Part shown: positions 51,695 through 60,743 of the stretch, one piece after another
Layout: every line of letters starts with the position of its first letter
Numbering within the stretch: the stretch's first letter is position 1
From: Hyphomonadaceae bacterium
GTDB lineage: Bacteria; Pseudomonadota; Alphaproteobacteria; Rhizobiales; Hyphomicrobiaceae
Direction: 5' to 3'
Assembly (NCBI GenBank): GCA_019747815.1
Contig: JAIEQJ010000035.1
Location: 124,001 to 188,000 of the forward strand
Length of the DNA stretch: 64,000 nucleotides
The notes under the pieces: model-generated
Database searches by the model: none
The model's input: only the letters and a program-made list of their open reading frames with translations
Told to the model about the DNA's origin: nothing
Translations under genes and position numbers: made by a program

Positions 51695-52666
51695 TCACTG
51701 CTGTTTCGTGCCGGCGATTTCGGCCAGCAACGGTTTCCACTGGGCAATCTCATCCTGTATTTGCTTCGCATACTGGTCTGGTGTTGTCTTGACCGTATTG
51801 GCGCCGGCCTTGATCATGGCTTTCTTCACTTCGACATCCTCGGCCATCTTCATGAGAGCCTCCGACATCCTGCGAATGATCGGTTCGGGCGTCTTGGCCG
51901 GGGCCATCAACCCGTTCCAGGTTTCCACGACGAATCCCGGACTGATGGATTCATGAACCGAGGGCAGATCGGGGAAGTACGGGCTGCGTCCCAGTGACGT
52001 GACGGCAAGTGTGCGAACGGTGCCGGCCTCGATTTGCGGCAAGGCATCCGTCATGTTGGCGAACGCAAAGTCGACTTCGCCGGACACGATGGCCAGAACA
52101 CCCTGGGCACCCGTTTTGTATGGGATGTGGTTCATCTTAGTCCCGGTGCGGGATTGGAACAGTTCCACAGCGTAGTGCGTGAGGCCGGCCAAGCCGCTTG
52201 ATCCATAGTTCAGTTTGCCGGGATTGGCCTTTGCGTGCGCCACCAAGTCGGCCATCGAGTTGATCGGCAGGGACTTCTTGACGACGACGGCCTGCGAGAT
52301 CGTGCTGAGAATGCTGACGGGGATCAAATCCTTCACCGGATCGTATCCCACCTTCTGGCCCTGGGCGAAGGGGACGACCGAAATGGCGCCGACGCTGCAG
52401 ACACAAAACGTATAGCCATCCGGCGCAGACCTCGAGACCGCGCCTGTTCCAACGATGCCCCCGCCTCCTGCCCGGTTTTCCACGACAACCGACTTGCCAA
52501 GCTCCTTCTCGAGGTAGCTTGCGGTCATGCGTCCGATGAGATCCGTGTAGCCGCCGGCGCCGTAGGGCACGACCAGCGTGATCGTACGTTTCGGCCAGGC
52601 ATCCTGAGCTTGTGCAGCGCCCGCTGCCAACACAAGCGCCAGCATTGAGCTTACGAGTGTCTTCAC
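51695..52666 (-). CDS. Bug/TctC family periplasmic substrate-binding protein
   Basis: 323 residues with a signal peptide (MKTLVSSMLALVLAAGAAQA, cleavage before QDAWP). The Bug fold is marked by ITLVVPYGAGGYTDLIGRMT, VVENRAGGGGIVGTGAVSRS, ANPGKLNYGSSGLAGLTHYA and VDFAFANMTDALPQIEAGTV. The start is GTG (52666), behind GGGAG. It captures the carboxylate for TctAB; the ligand is unknown. Confidence 0.92.
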   Translation of the reverse strand: MKTLVSSMLALVLAAGAAQAQDAWPKRTITLVVPYGAGGYTDLIGRMTASYLEKELGKSVVVENRAGGGGIVGTGAVSRSAPDGYTFCVCSVGAISVVPFAQGQKVGYDPVKDLIPVSILSTISQAVVVKKSLPINSMADLVAHAKANPGKLNYGSSGLAGLTHYAVELFQSRTGTKMNHIPYKTGAQGVLAIVSGEVDFAFANMTDALPQIEAGTVRTLAVTSLGRSPYFPDLPSVHESISPGFVVETWNGLMAPAKTPEPIIRRMSEALMKMAEDVEVKKAMIKAGANTVKTTPDQYAKQIQDEIAQWKPLLAEIAGTKQQ

Positions 52667-52702
52667 GGCTTTGTTCTCCCAAAATCACCAAATACAGGTT
52701 CT

Positions 52703-54103
52703 TCAGAGGTCGACGCCGGCGGCTGAAAGGATTTGCCGGGCGCGTGCCCGCTGCTCGTCGGAGATCGCAAGGCGTTCGGCAAAATCCCTGCCGACGGGAC
52801 GCGTGGCGTCGATCCCCATCTTGGTCAGCGTGAAGCTTTGCGCGTCCGACGTGGGATCAAGGATCGCCCCTTTGCAGTTGGGGATCAGAATGATGTCTTT
52901 CTCCGCCTGCACACGCGTGGCGACGGCCCACATCACGTCGTTCATGTCGAAGATGTCGACATCCTCGTCTACGACGATGACGTACTTTGTGTAGAACTCG
53001 GTGCCCAGCGCGGCCATGATGGCCTGCTGCGGCTCTCCTTGCGCAGTCTTCTTCATCTTGACGAAGGCCATGAAGGCGCCGCACGTCGTATGCGGCACAT
53101 GCACGGCGATGACATTCGGCAGATTCCGCGTCAATGCGTTCAGGATCTCGCCCTCGCGGGTCACGCATGAGATAAGGATGTGATCCTTCGACATTCCCGA
53201 GACAACCGAATGGTACATCGCATCCCGGCGCATGCGCAGGCGATGTGCAACAAACACGTTCTGGGTGCTGCGGTATGAGGCATAGCCGGTGAATTCGCTG
53301 AAGGGACCTTCGGACTCCTTCACATCGGCCAGAATCTCACCTTCGATGATGATTTCGGCGCCGGCCGGAACCTCGAGCTCCGCCACGCCGCACCTTGCCA
53401 GCCGATAGGGTTCGCCGAACAGGCCGCCAATGATCTCAAACTTTCGCACCTGCGGCGGGTACGCGTAGACCATCGACCCCATGTAGTGCAGCGGATGGAT
53501 GCCGAGCGTTATTGCGGCAGGCAGCGATTGGCCGCGCTCCTCCGCGCGACGGTGGAACTCCCACATGCGGCGCCGCGAATGCAGGGAAACGCCGAGCCGG
53601 TTCTTGCCCTTGAGCATCAAGCGGTGGAATCCGGTCGTGTCCACGCCGGTTATCGGGTCGCGCGCCGTGATCTGACCGGCCGTGATATACGGCGCGGCAT
53701 CCACGGTGAAATGGAGCGGGATTGGAAGCTGTGTGAGGTCTACCTGGTCGCCTTCCAACACGACCTGCTGCCAAGGGGCCTCGGCCACGACCTCGCAGGG
53801 AAGATAGCGTTGACAGCGATCGCGGAAGGCCGTCGGCAGCTCTGCCGCTGTCACGCCGAGACAGGCAGCCAGCAGCGTACGGTTGCCGGCAATGTTGGTG
53901 ACGACCGGCATGGAATGCCCTTCGACATTCTCGCAAATGACGACAGGGCTTTTGCCGCCGCGCTCCAGCTCGAACACGAGCGAGGAAATATCAAGATGCG
54001 TCCGTACGGGTTCTCGAATGCGAAGGAGTTCGGTTGGGAAATCCCGTTCCACCATGCGCAGAAATCCGCGCAAGCTTTGGGAATTCACGTCGGCGGACCG
54101 CAT
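52703..54103 (-). CDS. UbiD family (prenyl-FMN) decarboxylase
   Basis: 466-residue reversible non-oxidative decarboxylase. Motifs are LHFTVDAAPYITAGQITARD, TTGFHRLMLKGKNRLGVSLH, LGIHPLHYMGSMVYAYPP, the acidic active-site segment ESEGPFSEFTGYASYR, and DILILIPN-like EKDIILIPNCKGAILDPTSD. It likely acts on an aromatic or alpha,beta-unsaturated carboxylate brought in by the adjacent TctABC. The ATG at 54103 follows a GGGGGAGGGG stretch, and the AT-rich sequence beyond it (TAAGAT at 54142-54137) may be the operon's -10. It heads the ubiD-tctCBA-amidohydrolase-ubiX series. Confidence 0.92.
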   Translation of the reverse strand: MRSADVNSQSLRGFLRMVERDFPTELLRIREPVRTHLDISSLVFELERGGKSPVVICENVEGHSMPVVTNIAGNRTLLAACLGVTAAELPTAFRDRCQRYLPCEVVAEAPWQQVVLEGDQVDLTQLPIPLHFTVDAAPYITAGQITARDPITGVDTTGFHRLMLKGKNRLGVSLHSRRRMWEFHRRAEERGQSLPAAITLGIHPLHYMGSMVYAYPPQVRKFEIIGGLFGEPYRLARCGVAELEVPAGAEIIIEGEILADVKESEGPFSEFTGYASYRSTQNVFVAHRLRMRRDAMYHSVVSGMSKDHILISCVTREGEILNALTRNLPNVIAVHVPHTTCGAFMAFVKMKKTAQGEPQQAIMAALGTEFYTKYVIVVDEDVDIFDMNDVMWAVATRVQAEKDIILIPNCKGAILDPTSDAQSFTLTKMGIDATRPVGRDFAERLAISDEQRARARQILSAAGVDL

Positions 54104-54228
54104 GCCACCCCTCCCCCAACTTATTCTATTTTTAGTATCTTAGCATCACCGTCGCTTGACGGGAAACGGATTCACAATTTGCGCAAAGCGGCCAGCGCGC
54201 GAGAAGGTCCTCCATTTGGGATCAGCTC

Positions 54229-55230
54229 TCATTTTAGAAACCGGCTGTCGGAGATCTTGGCGGGATCGATAGTGACGCTTGCCGGGATCTCGCCCATTTG
54301 CCGTAGCCACTTGGCCGTGATGACAACCGCGTCGCGCGAGACGACCCCATCCTTCGAAACGGCTGGCAGCACACGTTGCAGAATCTTCTCGACGCCCTGC
54401 TGCTTCTTGAGATCGTCCGGCAGCACGGCAAGAACCTCGCCGGGCGACTTCTGCGCGATCCATTTGAGCGCATTGAGATGGGCGCCGACGACGGCCTTGG
54501 TCACTTTGGGATTGGCATCGACGTATTCGCGGCGCGCCACGAGAGCAACGGTTGGATGCGGTCCCTTGAAGATCCTGCTGGTCGTGTCGCGGTCATGCAG
54601 GTCGACCATGATGCGCCCGATTCCCTCGTCCAGAATGCGAGACAAGGTCGGCTCGCTCGCGATCAGGGCATCGACGCGCTTGCCGCGCAGCGATGGAAGC
54701 CAGCCGGAGATGCCGCCGGTTGACCGATAGGTGACATCATCTGCGCTGAGGCCGGCGGAGTCGGCGATGGCCAGCGCGATCATGTGGTGGCCCGAGCCGA
54801 GCCCCACGACGCCGACGGCCTTGCCTTTGAGGTCGGCGGGAGATTGGATTTCGCTGAGGTCTGTGCGCACGACCAGGGCGGCGGTCGGGCTATCCATCAT
54901 CGCCAGCAGGACAACCAGGTCCTTGTTCTCGGCCTGCGCCTTGATCGCATGCTGCACGTACGCAATCCCGAAGTCGTAGTCACCCGCAAGCAAACCCAGG
55001 ATGGCCGGTGTCGTGGTCGGCGCATAGGTGACGTCGACGGTACGCCCGATCTCCTTTTGCAGGGCGTCGAACGCGACGTTGCGGGCGACGAGGAAAGGCA
55101 GCCATGTGAAGGATGGGGTGGATGCCATGACCATGCGCAAGGGCCTGTCCTGGCTTGCCGCCGGCTCCACGCTGATGATTGCGCCGACGGCGGCCGCCGC
55201 CAGCAGCAAGATTGCTTTCAGCTTCTTCAT
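54229..55230 (-). CDS. NitT/TauT-type ABC transporter substrate-binding protein
   Basis: 333-residue SsuA/THI5-like protein. The signal peptide is MKKLKAILLLAAAAVGAIIS with the PAASQ cleavage region. The mature part has MVMASTPSFTWLPFLVARNV, ILGLLAGDYDFGIAYVQHAI and LKGKAVGVVGLGSGHHMIAL. The ATG at 55230 has an ideal AAGGAG site 8 nt upstream. It follows two permeases and an ATPase on the same strand. Confidence 0.9.
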   Translation of the reverse strand: MKKLKAILLLAAAAVGAIISVEPAASQDRPLRMVMASTPSFTWLPFLVARNVAFDALQKEIGRTVDVTYAPTTTPAILGLLAGDYDFGIAYVQHAIKAQAENKDLVVLLAMMDSPTAALVVRTDLSEIQSPADLKGKAVGVVGLGSGHHMIALAIADSAGLSADDVTYRSTGGISGWLPSLRGKRVDALIASEPTLSRILDEGIGRIMVDLHDRDTTSRIFKGPHPTVALVARREYVDANPKVTKAVVGAHLNALKWIAQKSPGEVLAVLPDDLKKQQGVEKILQRVLPAVSKDGVVSRDAVVITAKWLRQMGEIPASVTIDPAKISDSRFLK

Positions 55231-55292
55231 GCGCTTCACTCCTTGTCGTCCCATTTGCGCATCGCTCACGCCGATGAACCGCGCATTGCGTG

Positions 55293-56087
55293 CTATCCTG
55301 CCCCTGCGCTTGTTGTCGTGGTCTCGGGCCGCCAGCGCAGCAAGCGCGCCTCGAGTTTGCGTAGGCCGTAGTCGATCAGCACCGCCGCCACCAGCAGCAA
55401 CGCGAGTCCGGCAAAAACCTCGCGGATGCGCAGGCGGGATTGTCCTTGCAGAATCAGGAAGCCGATGCCCCTGTCGCCGCCGATGTACTCGCCGACGACC
55501 GCGCCGATGATGGCAAAGCCGACGCTCGCGCGCAGGCCGGTCAGGATCCAGGCCATGGCCGACGGCAGATAGATGGTGCGGGCGAGGTCGATCTTGGTCG
55601 CTCCCCACAGCTTCGCGCGGTCAATGAGCTCCTGGGGGACCTGGCGCAGGCCGTTGTAGGTATTGAGGTAGCAGAGAAACAGGATGAAGGTTGCCACCAG
55701 CAGAATCTTGGGCTCGATGCCGAAGCCGAACCACACGATGAACAGCGGCGCCAAGGTCAGGCGAGGAAAGGCGTTGAGCACCGCCATGAACGGCTCGAGC
55801 ACTTGCGCGACCCGCGGCATGAACGCCAGCGCGAAGCCGAGCAGGACGCCGATCGACGTCCCGATTGCAAAGCCGACGGACGCTTCCAGGAATGTGACGC
55901 CGACATTCCTGAATATCCGCCCCGCCCAGAACCAGTCCTGGATGACGGCCCATACCTCCGAAGGCGAGCTGAAGAAGAACGGTGACAGGAAACCGAGCCA
56001 TGCCGCCATTTCCCAGAGGGCAAGCATCGATCCGACAACGAGGATGCGCCCTAAGGGACCGCTGGACCATTCCGCGAGCTTGCCCAT
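55293..56087 (-). CDS. NitT/TauT-type ABC transporter permease 1
   Basis: 264-residue BPD permease with six helices and the coupling motif ELIDRAKLWGATKIDLARTI, then YLPSAMAWILTGLRASVGFA. The ATG at 56087 is chosen: it lies 2 nt after the upstream permease stop with GAGG at the right distance. An in-frame ATG at 56102 would overlap that stop. Confidence 0.9.
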   Translation of the reverse strand: MGKLAEWSSGPLGRILVVGSMLALWEMAAWLGFLSPFFFSSPSEVWAVIQDWFWAGRIFRNVGVTFLEASVGFAIGTSIGVLLGFALAFMPRVAQVLEPFMAVLNAFPRLTLAPLFIVWFGFGIEPKILLVATFILFLCYLNTYNGLRQVPQELIDRAKLWGATKIDLARTIYLPSAMAWILTGLRASVGFAIIGAVVGEYIGGDRGIGFLILQGQSRLRIREVFAGLALLLVAAVLIDYGLRKLEARLLRWRPETTTTSAGAG

Positions 56088-56089
56088 CG

Positions 56090-56842
56090 CTAGCCTCGCC
56101 ATGCCATCGCAAGCTTCTCGACCCGCGTCAGGATGCGGTCGAGCGGCGTGACTGTCAGGAGAATGATGAGCAGCCCGGCCATCACGGCATTGGGGTCGTT
56201 CAACGACTGCGCCGTGGCGATCAGCGACCCGAGGCCGGCATTGGCTCCGAGATACTCGGCCACGATGGCTCCCAGGAATGCGAATCCGACGGAGATGCGC
56301 AGGCCGGCGAGGATCCACACGATGGACGCCGGCAAGTAGATCTCGCGCACCAGGCCAAGCCTGCTCGCGCCCATGACGCGAGCGCGATCGATCAGCGCGC
56401 CGGGCACATTGCGCAGGCCTGCATCAACGTTGAAATAGACGATGAAGAACACGACAACCGTGACGAGCGCGGCCTTCGAGACGATGCCGAGCCCGAACCA
56501 GACCATGAATATCGGCGCGAGGACGATCCGCGGAACCACGGCAAAGATGCCGATGAGCGGATCGAGCAGGCGGCGCAGGAAGGGCACGAAGGCGAGCAGA
56601 AGGGCCGTTGCGGCGCCCAGCAGAGAGCCCGCGATGAAGCCGAGCGCTGCCTCCAGCGAGGTGATGGCCAGATGGTGGAAGATCTCGCCGCCGACGATCA
56701 ATGCCCACAGGCGCCTTGCAACCTCCGCAGGGCTGCCCAAGACATCGCCCAGTGTTGGGCTTTGCCGAGCGGCGAGGGACCATAGCAGCACGAGCCCGCC
56801 AAGCACGGATATCTGCCAAGCGCGGACCGCAAGAGCGCTCAT
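56090..56842 (-). CDS. NitT/TauT-type ABC transporter permease 2
   Basis: 250-residue BPD permease with six helices; the coupling motif is ALIDRARVMGASRLGLVREI, then YLPASIVWILAGLRISVGFA. It is clearly paralogous to permease 1, so the transporter uses a heterodimeric membrane domain where most SsuC/TauC systems use a homodimer. The start overlaps the ATPase stop (ATGA). Confidence 0.9.
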   Translation of the reverse strand: MSALAVRAWQISVLGGLVLLWSLAARQSPTLGDVLGSPAEVARRLWALIVGGEIFHHLAITSLEAALGFIAGSLLGAATALLLAFVPFLRRLLDPLIGIFAVVPRIVLAPIFMVWFGLGIVSKAALVTVVVFFIVYFNVDAGLRNVPGALIDRARVMGASRLGLVREIYLPASIVWILAGLRISVGFAFLGAIVAEYLGANAGLGSLIATAQSLNDPNAVMAGLLIILLTVTPLDRILTRVEKLAMAWRG

Positions 56843-57684
56843 GTGGGATTGCTTGCTGTCATTCCGGCTGCGATGCGTTCCTGATCGTAGCCGGCCATGA
56901 CTTCGTCGCGCATGTCGTTCCACAGCCGCGTGTAAAGACCGTGAAACTCGATGTCGCTGCGGATATCGAGAACGTTGCGCGGGCGAGGCAGAGGAATTGG
57001 ATAGACGCCTTTCACCCGCGTCGGACGCGCGCTCAACACGACCACGCTGTCGGAAAGTGCGATGGCCTCCTCGAGATCATGGGTGATGAAGACCACGGTC
57101 TTGCGCTCCCGCTGCCAGATGGCCATCAGCTCGTTCTCCATCAGGCTGCGGGTCTGCACGTCGAGCGCACTGAACGGCTCGTCCATGAGAATGACGCGGG
57201 GGCTGGCGACCAGCGTGCACGCGAGCGAAACGCGCTTGCGCATGCCGCCGGACAACTGGTGCGGAAATGCGTTCTCGAAGCCGTGCAGCCCGACAATGCG
57301 GATCCACTCTCTGGCCAGCTCGTGACGTCGGCTGCGGGCCATCCCCTGGAACTTCAAGGGCAAGGCGACGTTGTCCAGCACCGTCCGCCATGGCAACAGG
57401 GCGTCGGTCTGGAACATGTAGCCGACGTCGGTGCGGATCCCGGTCACCTTGGAGGCGTGGACGAGAACCTCGCCGCCGACCGGGTGAGCAAGACCGGAAA
57501 TGAGGCGCAGCAGGGTCGACTTGCCGCATCCTGAGGGGCCCACCACGGAAACGAACTTCCCATCGGGGATACTCAAAGACACGCCTTCGATCACCGGCAG
57601 GTAAGTCGATCCCTGTCCGAATCCGTGATGGATCTCCCGCAACTCGACGGCGGGTTTCGGCGTGTCTTGGTGATGGGTCAACAT
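56839..57684 (-). CDS. NitT/TauT-type ABC transporter ATPase
   Basis: 281-residue SsuB/TauB-like ATPase: Walker A VVGPSGCGKSTLLRLISGLA, Q-loop GYMFQTDALLPWRTVLDNVA, signature HQLSGGMRKRVSLACTLVAS, Walker B VILMDEPFSALDVQTRSLME, H-loop VVFITHDLEEAIALSD. The ATG at 57684 is used; an in-frame TTG lies three codons upstream. It is the first gene of the transporter unit, 52 bp after the amidohydrolase. Confidence 0.92.
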   Translation of the reverse strand: MLTHHQDTPKPAVELREIHHGFGQGSTYLPVIEGVSLSIPDGKFVSVVGPSGCGKSTLLRLISGLAHPVGGEVLVHASKVTGIRTDVGYMFQTDALLPWRTVLDNVALPLKFQGMARSRRHELAREWIRIVGLHGFENAFPHQLSGGMRKRVSLACTLVASPRVILMDEPFSALDVQTRSLMENELMAIWQRERKTVVFITHDLEEAIALSDSVVVLSARPTRVKGVYPIPLPRPRNVLDIRSDIEFHGLYTRLWNDMRDEVMAGYDQERIAAGMTASNPT

Positions 57685-57736
57685 AGCAACCAAACGACTG
57701 CCAGTGCTCGGCTCAGCTCATGCGTTCCACGTACCA

Positions 57737-59131
57737 TCAGTGCATCGGCCAGATCGAGGCCACGGTGTCCTCCAGGCCGGCTCGCTTGATCAGTGATTTC
57801 GCGCGATCGGCAGCCTCCTCGTACAGGTCATGTTCGTTCAATGTGAGAACTTTGCCGCCCCGCATCAGAACCTTGCCGTCGACGATGACCGTGTCGGCAC
57901 AGCCGCCGTGCGCGCAGTAGATCAGGTTCGCGATCGGATTGTGAACCGGCTGCCATTCAGGCCGCATGGTATCGAGCAGCGTAATGTCGGCCTTCTTGCC
58001 GACCTCGAGCGATCCAAGGTCCTTGTCCCATAGCATGCAGCGCGCGCCGCCGATCGTCAGCATCTCGACGGCCACTTCTGGTCGCAGCACCTTTGGATCG
58101 AGCCTGGCCTCGTGCAGCCCGCCGACGATCAGGAAAGCCTGGCGGATCGCATCGAGATAGTTGCTCGACATGGCCGAGTCGGATCCAAGCGACAGAGCGA
58201 GGCCAAGCTCGAGCATCTCGGGCGCCTTGCCGTGGCTGATGTTGCCCATGGCCTGGTGCATGGATGCGCTCGGCGCCAGCGAGATCTTTACGTCGCGCTT
58301 CTGCAGCATGTGCAGTTCCTTGGGATCGATCCATCCCATATGCAGCAGCAGCAAATTGGGCGCGAGCAGCCCGAGCTTCTCGAGCCGGGCGATGTCGCCC
58401 ATGCCGTATTTGAGGTGCGAGGCGATCACTTCGTCCCGGTTCTCGCAGGCGTGGCCGATGATGCCAACGCCTCTCTTCTCGGCGAGTTTGCACAGCCTGC
58501 GCAGCAGATCATCCGAGCATGCGACCGGCACGCGCATGGAAAACCAGGCTTTGAGGCGGCCATCGAGCGAGCCGTCGAACTCAGCCACCATCTCGTCGGC
58601 GCGAGCGAGTGCGTCCTCGGTCGGCTCGAAGAAGCCCTTGGGCAGATTGCCCATCACCGTGGTGCCCATGTCAAAGACGGTGCGGGCGATCATGCCGCGC
58701 ATGCCGCTCTCCTTCGCGGCCTGTGCCGTCTCGGCGGCAAAGTAGCTGCCGGGGTCGGCAAAGCAGGTGGTGCCGGCCCTGATCATCTCGACTTGAGCCA
58801 GGCGCGCCGCGCACAGGGCATCGCCCTTGTCCATGTGGGCCTCAACCACCCACAGACGGCGAAAGAGGCGTTCGGGCCCCGACCAGGCCTCGTCACCACA
58901 GCTGCGGCCGAGCTGCTGCGCATTGTGCACATGGGTATCGAATACGCCGGGCAGCGCCAGCTTCCCGCGCCCTTCGATGATGTCATCGGAAGCTTGGACT
59001 TTGATCTCGGCGGTTTTCCCGACCGCGGTGATGCGGTCGCCTTGGATGACCAGGGCTCCATCACGAATAATCCGGCGCCCGGGGTCTACAGTGACGAGAT
59101 AGTCAATGTTGGTGATGACGGTACGAGCCAT
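57737..59131 (-). CDS. Metal-dependent amidohydrolase / nucleoside-deaminase-like
   Basis: 464-residue enzyme of the ATZ/TRZ (MTA/SAH-deaminase) branch. It has the HxH in GVFDTHVHNAQQLGR, then VGIIGHACENRDEVIASHLK, LLLHMGWIDPKELHML and the Asp in LALSLGSDSAMSSNYLDAIR. A C-terminal VDGKVLMRGGKVLT strand closes the beta-sandwich. The ATG at 59131 (MARTVITN) is chosen. It lies between the IclR regulator and the ABC transporter, so it probably acts on the imported N-containing substrate. It is distantly similar to the amidohydrolase at 48001-49488. Confidence 0.88.
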   Translation of the reverse strand: MARTVITNIDYLVTVDPGRRIIRDGALVIQGDRITAVGKTAEIKVQASDDIIEGRGKLALPGVFDTHVHNAQQLGRSCGDEAWSGPERLFRRLWVVEAHMDKGDALCAARLAQVEMIRAGTTCFADPGSYFAAETAQAAKESGMRGMIARTVFDMGTTVMGNLPKGFFEPTEDALARADEMVAEFDGSLDGRLKAWFSMRVPVACSDDLLRRLCKLAEKRGVGIIGHACENRDEVIASHLKYGMGDIARLEKLGLLAPNLLLLHMGWIDPKELHMLQKRDVKISLAPSASMHQAMGNISHGKAPEMLELGLALSLGSDSAMSSNYLDAIRQAFLIVGGLHEARLDPKVLRPEVAVEMLTIGGARCMLWDKDLGSLEVGKKADITLLDTMRPEWQPVHNPIANLIYCAHGGCADTVIVDGKVLMRGGKVLTLNEHDLYEEAADRAKSLIKRAGLEDTVASIWPMH

Positions 59132-59172
59132 GAATTTGCCGAACTCCTGCTTCACCCGATTGACGTGTTCAA

Positions 59173-59952
59173 CTAGCTCTCCCCGGCGGCGCGTGGCCGG
59201 AGCTGAGGCGCCTTGAAGCCGAGGGCGCAGGAAATATTTGCCGCCGTGTCTGCCACCATTGGTGCGTGGCGAGCCCTTACGTGGGCGCGCAGCCGAGCGG
59301 CGGGGCCGGAGATGCCGACACCGGCAACGACAGCGCCGGACACGTCGCGGATGGGTGCGGCCACGCCGTCAACGCCTTCCTGCCAGCCGCCGCGGCTGAC
59401 GGCTATGCCGGTCCGCCGGACCTGCGCCAGCTCGGCCAGGAATTGCTTGCGGTCGACAATTGTTCCCGGCGTCACTCGCTTCAGGTTTTTGGCGACCGAG
59501 GCGATCAATTCAGCCGCCTGGAAGGCCAGCATGGCCTTGCCGGTCGCAATGCAGTGGCACGGCACGCGGCCGCCGACGCGGCTATAGGCGCGAATGGCGT
59601 GCTCGCACTCGATCTTGTCGATATGGATGACGTCGCTGCCGTCGAGGACCGACAGATGGACGGTTTCTCCGGTCGCCGCAGCAAGCTTGGCCATCGGCAG
59701 AGCGGCAGCCCTCTTCAGATCGAGGCGGGCAAGAACGGAGGAGCCGATCTCCCACATTCTCAGAGAGGCTTCGTATCGGCCGGTCTCTTCGTTCTGGTGG
59801 ATGTAACCCAGCTTCATCAAGGTCGTCAGCGGCCGATGCACGCTGCTCTTGCTCAGCTTGAGGGCAGTTGCCAATTCGGTGACACCCTGCGGTTTGTCCG
59901 AGAGAGCAAGGCGCTCGAGAATATGCAGCGCGTTGATGAGTGTCTTGTCCAA
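59173..59952 (-). CDS. IclR family transcriptional regulator
   Basis: 259 residues. The N-terminal winged helix is TLINALHILERLALSDKPQG, then VTELATALKLSKSSVHRPLT. The C-terminal effector domain has VHLSVLDGSDVIHIDKIECE and ISGPAARLRAHVRARHAPMV. The start is a TTG (59952). A 17-bp perfect palindrome 20 bp upstream of it is a good autoregulatory operator. It probably controls the downstream amidohydrolase and transporter genes. Confidence 0.9.
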   Translation of the reverse strand: MDKTLINALHILERLALSDKPQGVTELATALKLSKSSVHRPLTTLMKLGYIHQNEETGRYEASLRMWEIGSSVLARLDLKRAAALPMAKLAAATGETVHLSVLDGSDVIHIDKIECEHAIRAYSRVGGRVPCHCIATGKAMLAFQAAELIASVAKNLKRVTPGTIVDRKQFLAELAQVRRTGIAVSRGGWQEGVDGVAAPIRDVSGAVVAGVGISGPAARLRAHVRARHAPMVADTAANISCALGFKAPQLRPRAAGES

Positions 59953-59972
59953 TTAACGTACTCATCGTTTTA

Positions 59973-59989
59973 TTGGAACATCGTTCCAA
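59973..59989. promoter_or_regulatory. Candidate IclR operator
   Basis: TTGGAACATCGTTCCAA: perfect 7-bp arms around ATC, close in form to IclR-type TGGAA-N-TTCCA sites. It is centred about 29 bp upstream of the iclR-family gene start. Confidence 0.7.
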
Positions 59990-60084
59990 ATATGCGGCGA
60001 TCGACCCTCGCTGTCAATGCTGACGAAGCCGGCCCTCCAAGTAGATCAATCGAAAGACCGCTTTCGCCGGTTCGACATCGCTCG

Positions 60085-60245
60085 GGATGAGGCGGTCTGC
60101 CGGGCGCCGCAGTCGGGTTGATGATGAGGTCGATGCCGGCTTGGCGCGGGCGCTTGACCGCCTCGCGGTCGTGCTCGCGCGGCTTGCCGGCGTCCGGCGC
60201 GCGCACGCGGATGTGGCCGATCGCGCCGTCCTCTGCGGCGCCGGC
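60085..60245 (-). pseudogene. BKACE (DUF849) fragment
   Basis: Within the 327-bp gap between the IclR and thioesterase genes the minus strand reads GAIGHIRVRAPDAGKPREHD, then EAVKRPRQAGIDLIINPTAA and PGRP. This matches the first metal-binding motif region (HxHVRDPxTGxPS... DvxiNxTt) of beta-keto acid cleavage enzymes. Neither end of the gene is present and the second His of the motif is Arg. The rest of the gap towards IclR (59990-60084) shows nothing else recognisable. Confidence 0.5.
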
Positions 60246-60279
60246 TCACGCATCGGCATCAAGGTGCCACGCCTGCGGC

Positions 60280-60729
60280 CTACTCAGTCGGCCGCAGCAC
60301 GCGCCAAGTCGAGGTTGCGGTGGCGGCTATGATGCCCTCGCTGTCGAGCAGGCGCGCTTCCAGGAAACAAATGGTCTTGCCCTTGCGCAGGAAGCGCGCC
60401 TCGCAACGCGCTTCGGGTTCGCGGATCGGCGCGAGGTACTGCGTCTTCAGCTCCAAGGTCACGCCGGGCGTGCCGAATGCATGCCGCAGCAGATGCCCCA
60501 TCGCGACGTCGAGCACGAAGCTCGTCACGCCGCCATGCAGGGCGCCCTGCGGGTTGAACATGAAGCGACGCACGGGAAAGCGCACGATGCACGTCTCGCC
60601 GGGATAGCTGAACTCCAGGCCGAACAGTCGGGCCAGAAAGAACACCTCGAAATCCGGGCGGTGCTCGCGCAGGGCGATCGCGAACGCTTCCCTGGCAGCG
60701 TCCTCGAGCGCGTCGGGCGTATTCTCCAT
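60280..60729 (-). CDS. PaaI-type hotdog thioesterase
   Basis: 149-residue single hotdog-domain protein with the central-helix motif FMFNPQGALHGGVTSFVLDV followed by TLELKTQYLAPIREPEARCE. The Asp in VLDVAMG is the likely catalytic acid. It would hydrolyse an acyl-CoA intermediate. The ATG at 60729 lies 14 nt after the carboxyltransferase stop, so the two are probably co-transcribed. Confidence 0.85.
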   Translation of the reverse strand: MENTPDALEDAAREAFAIALREHRPDFEVFFLARLFGLEFSYPGETCIVRFPVRRFMFNPQGALHGGVTSFVLDVAMGHLLRHAFGTPGVTLELKTQYLAPIREPEARCEARFLRKGKTICFLEARLLDSEGIIAATATSTWRVLRPTE

Positions 60730-60743
60730 GTCGCGAGCGCGCC

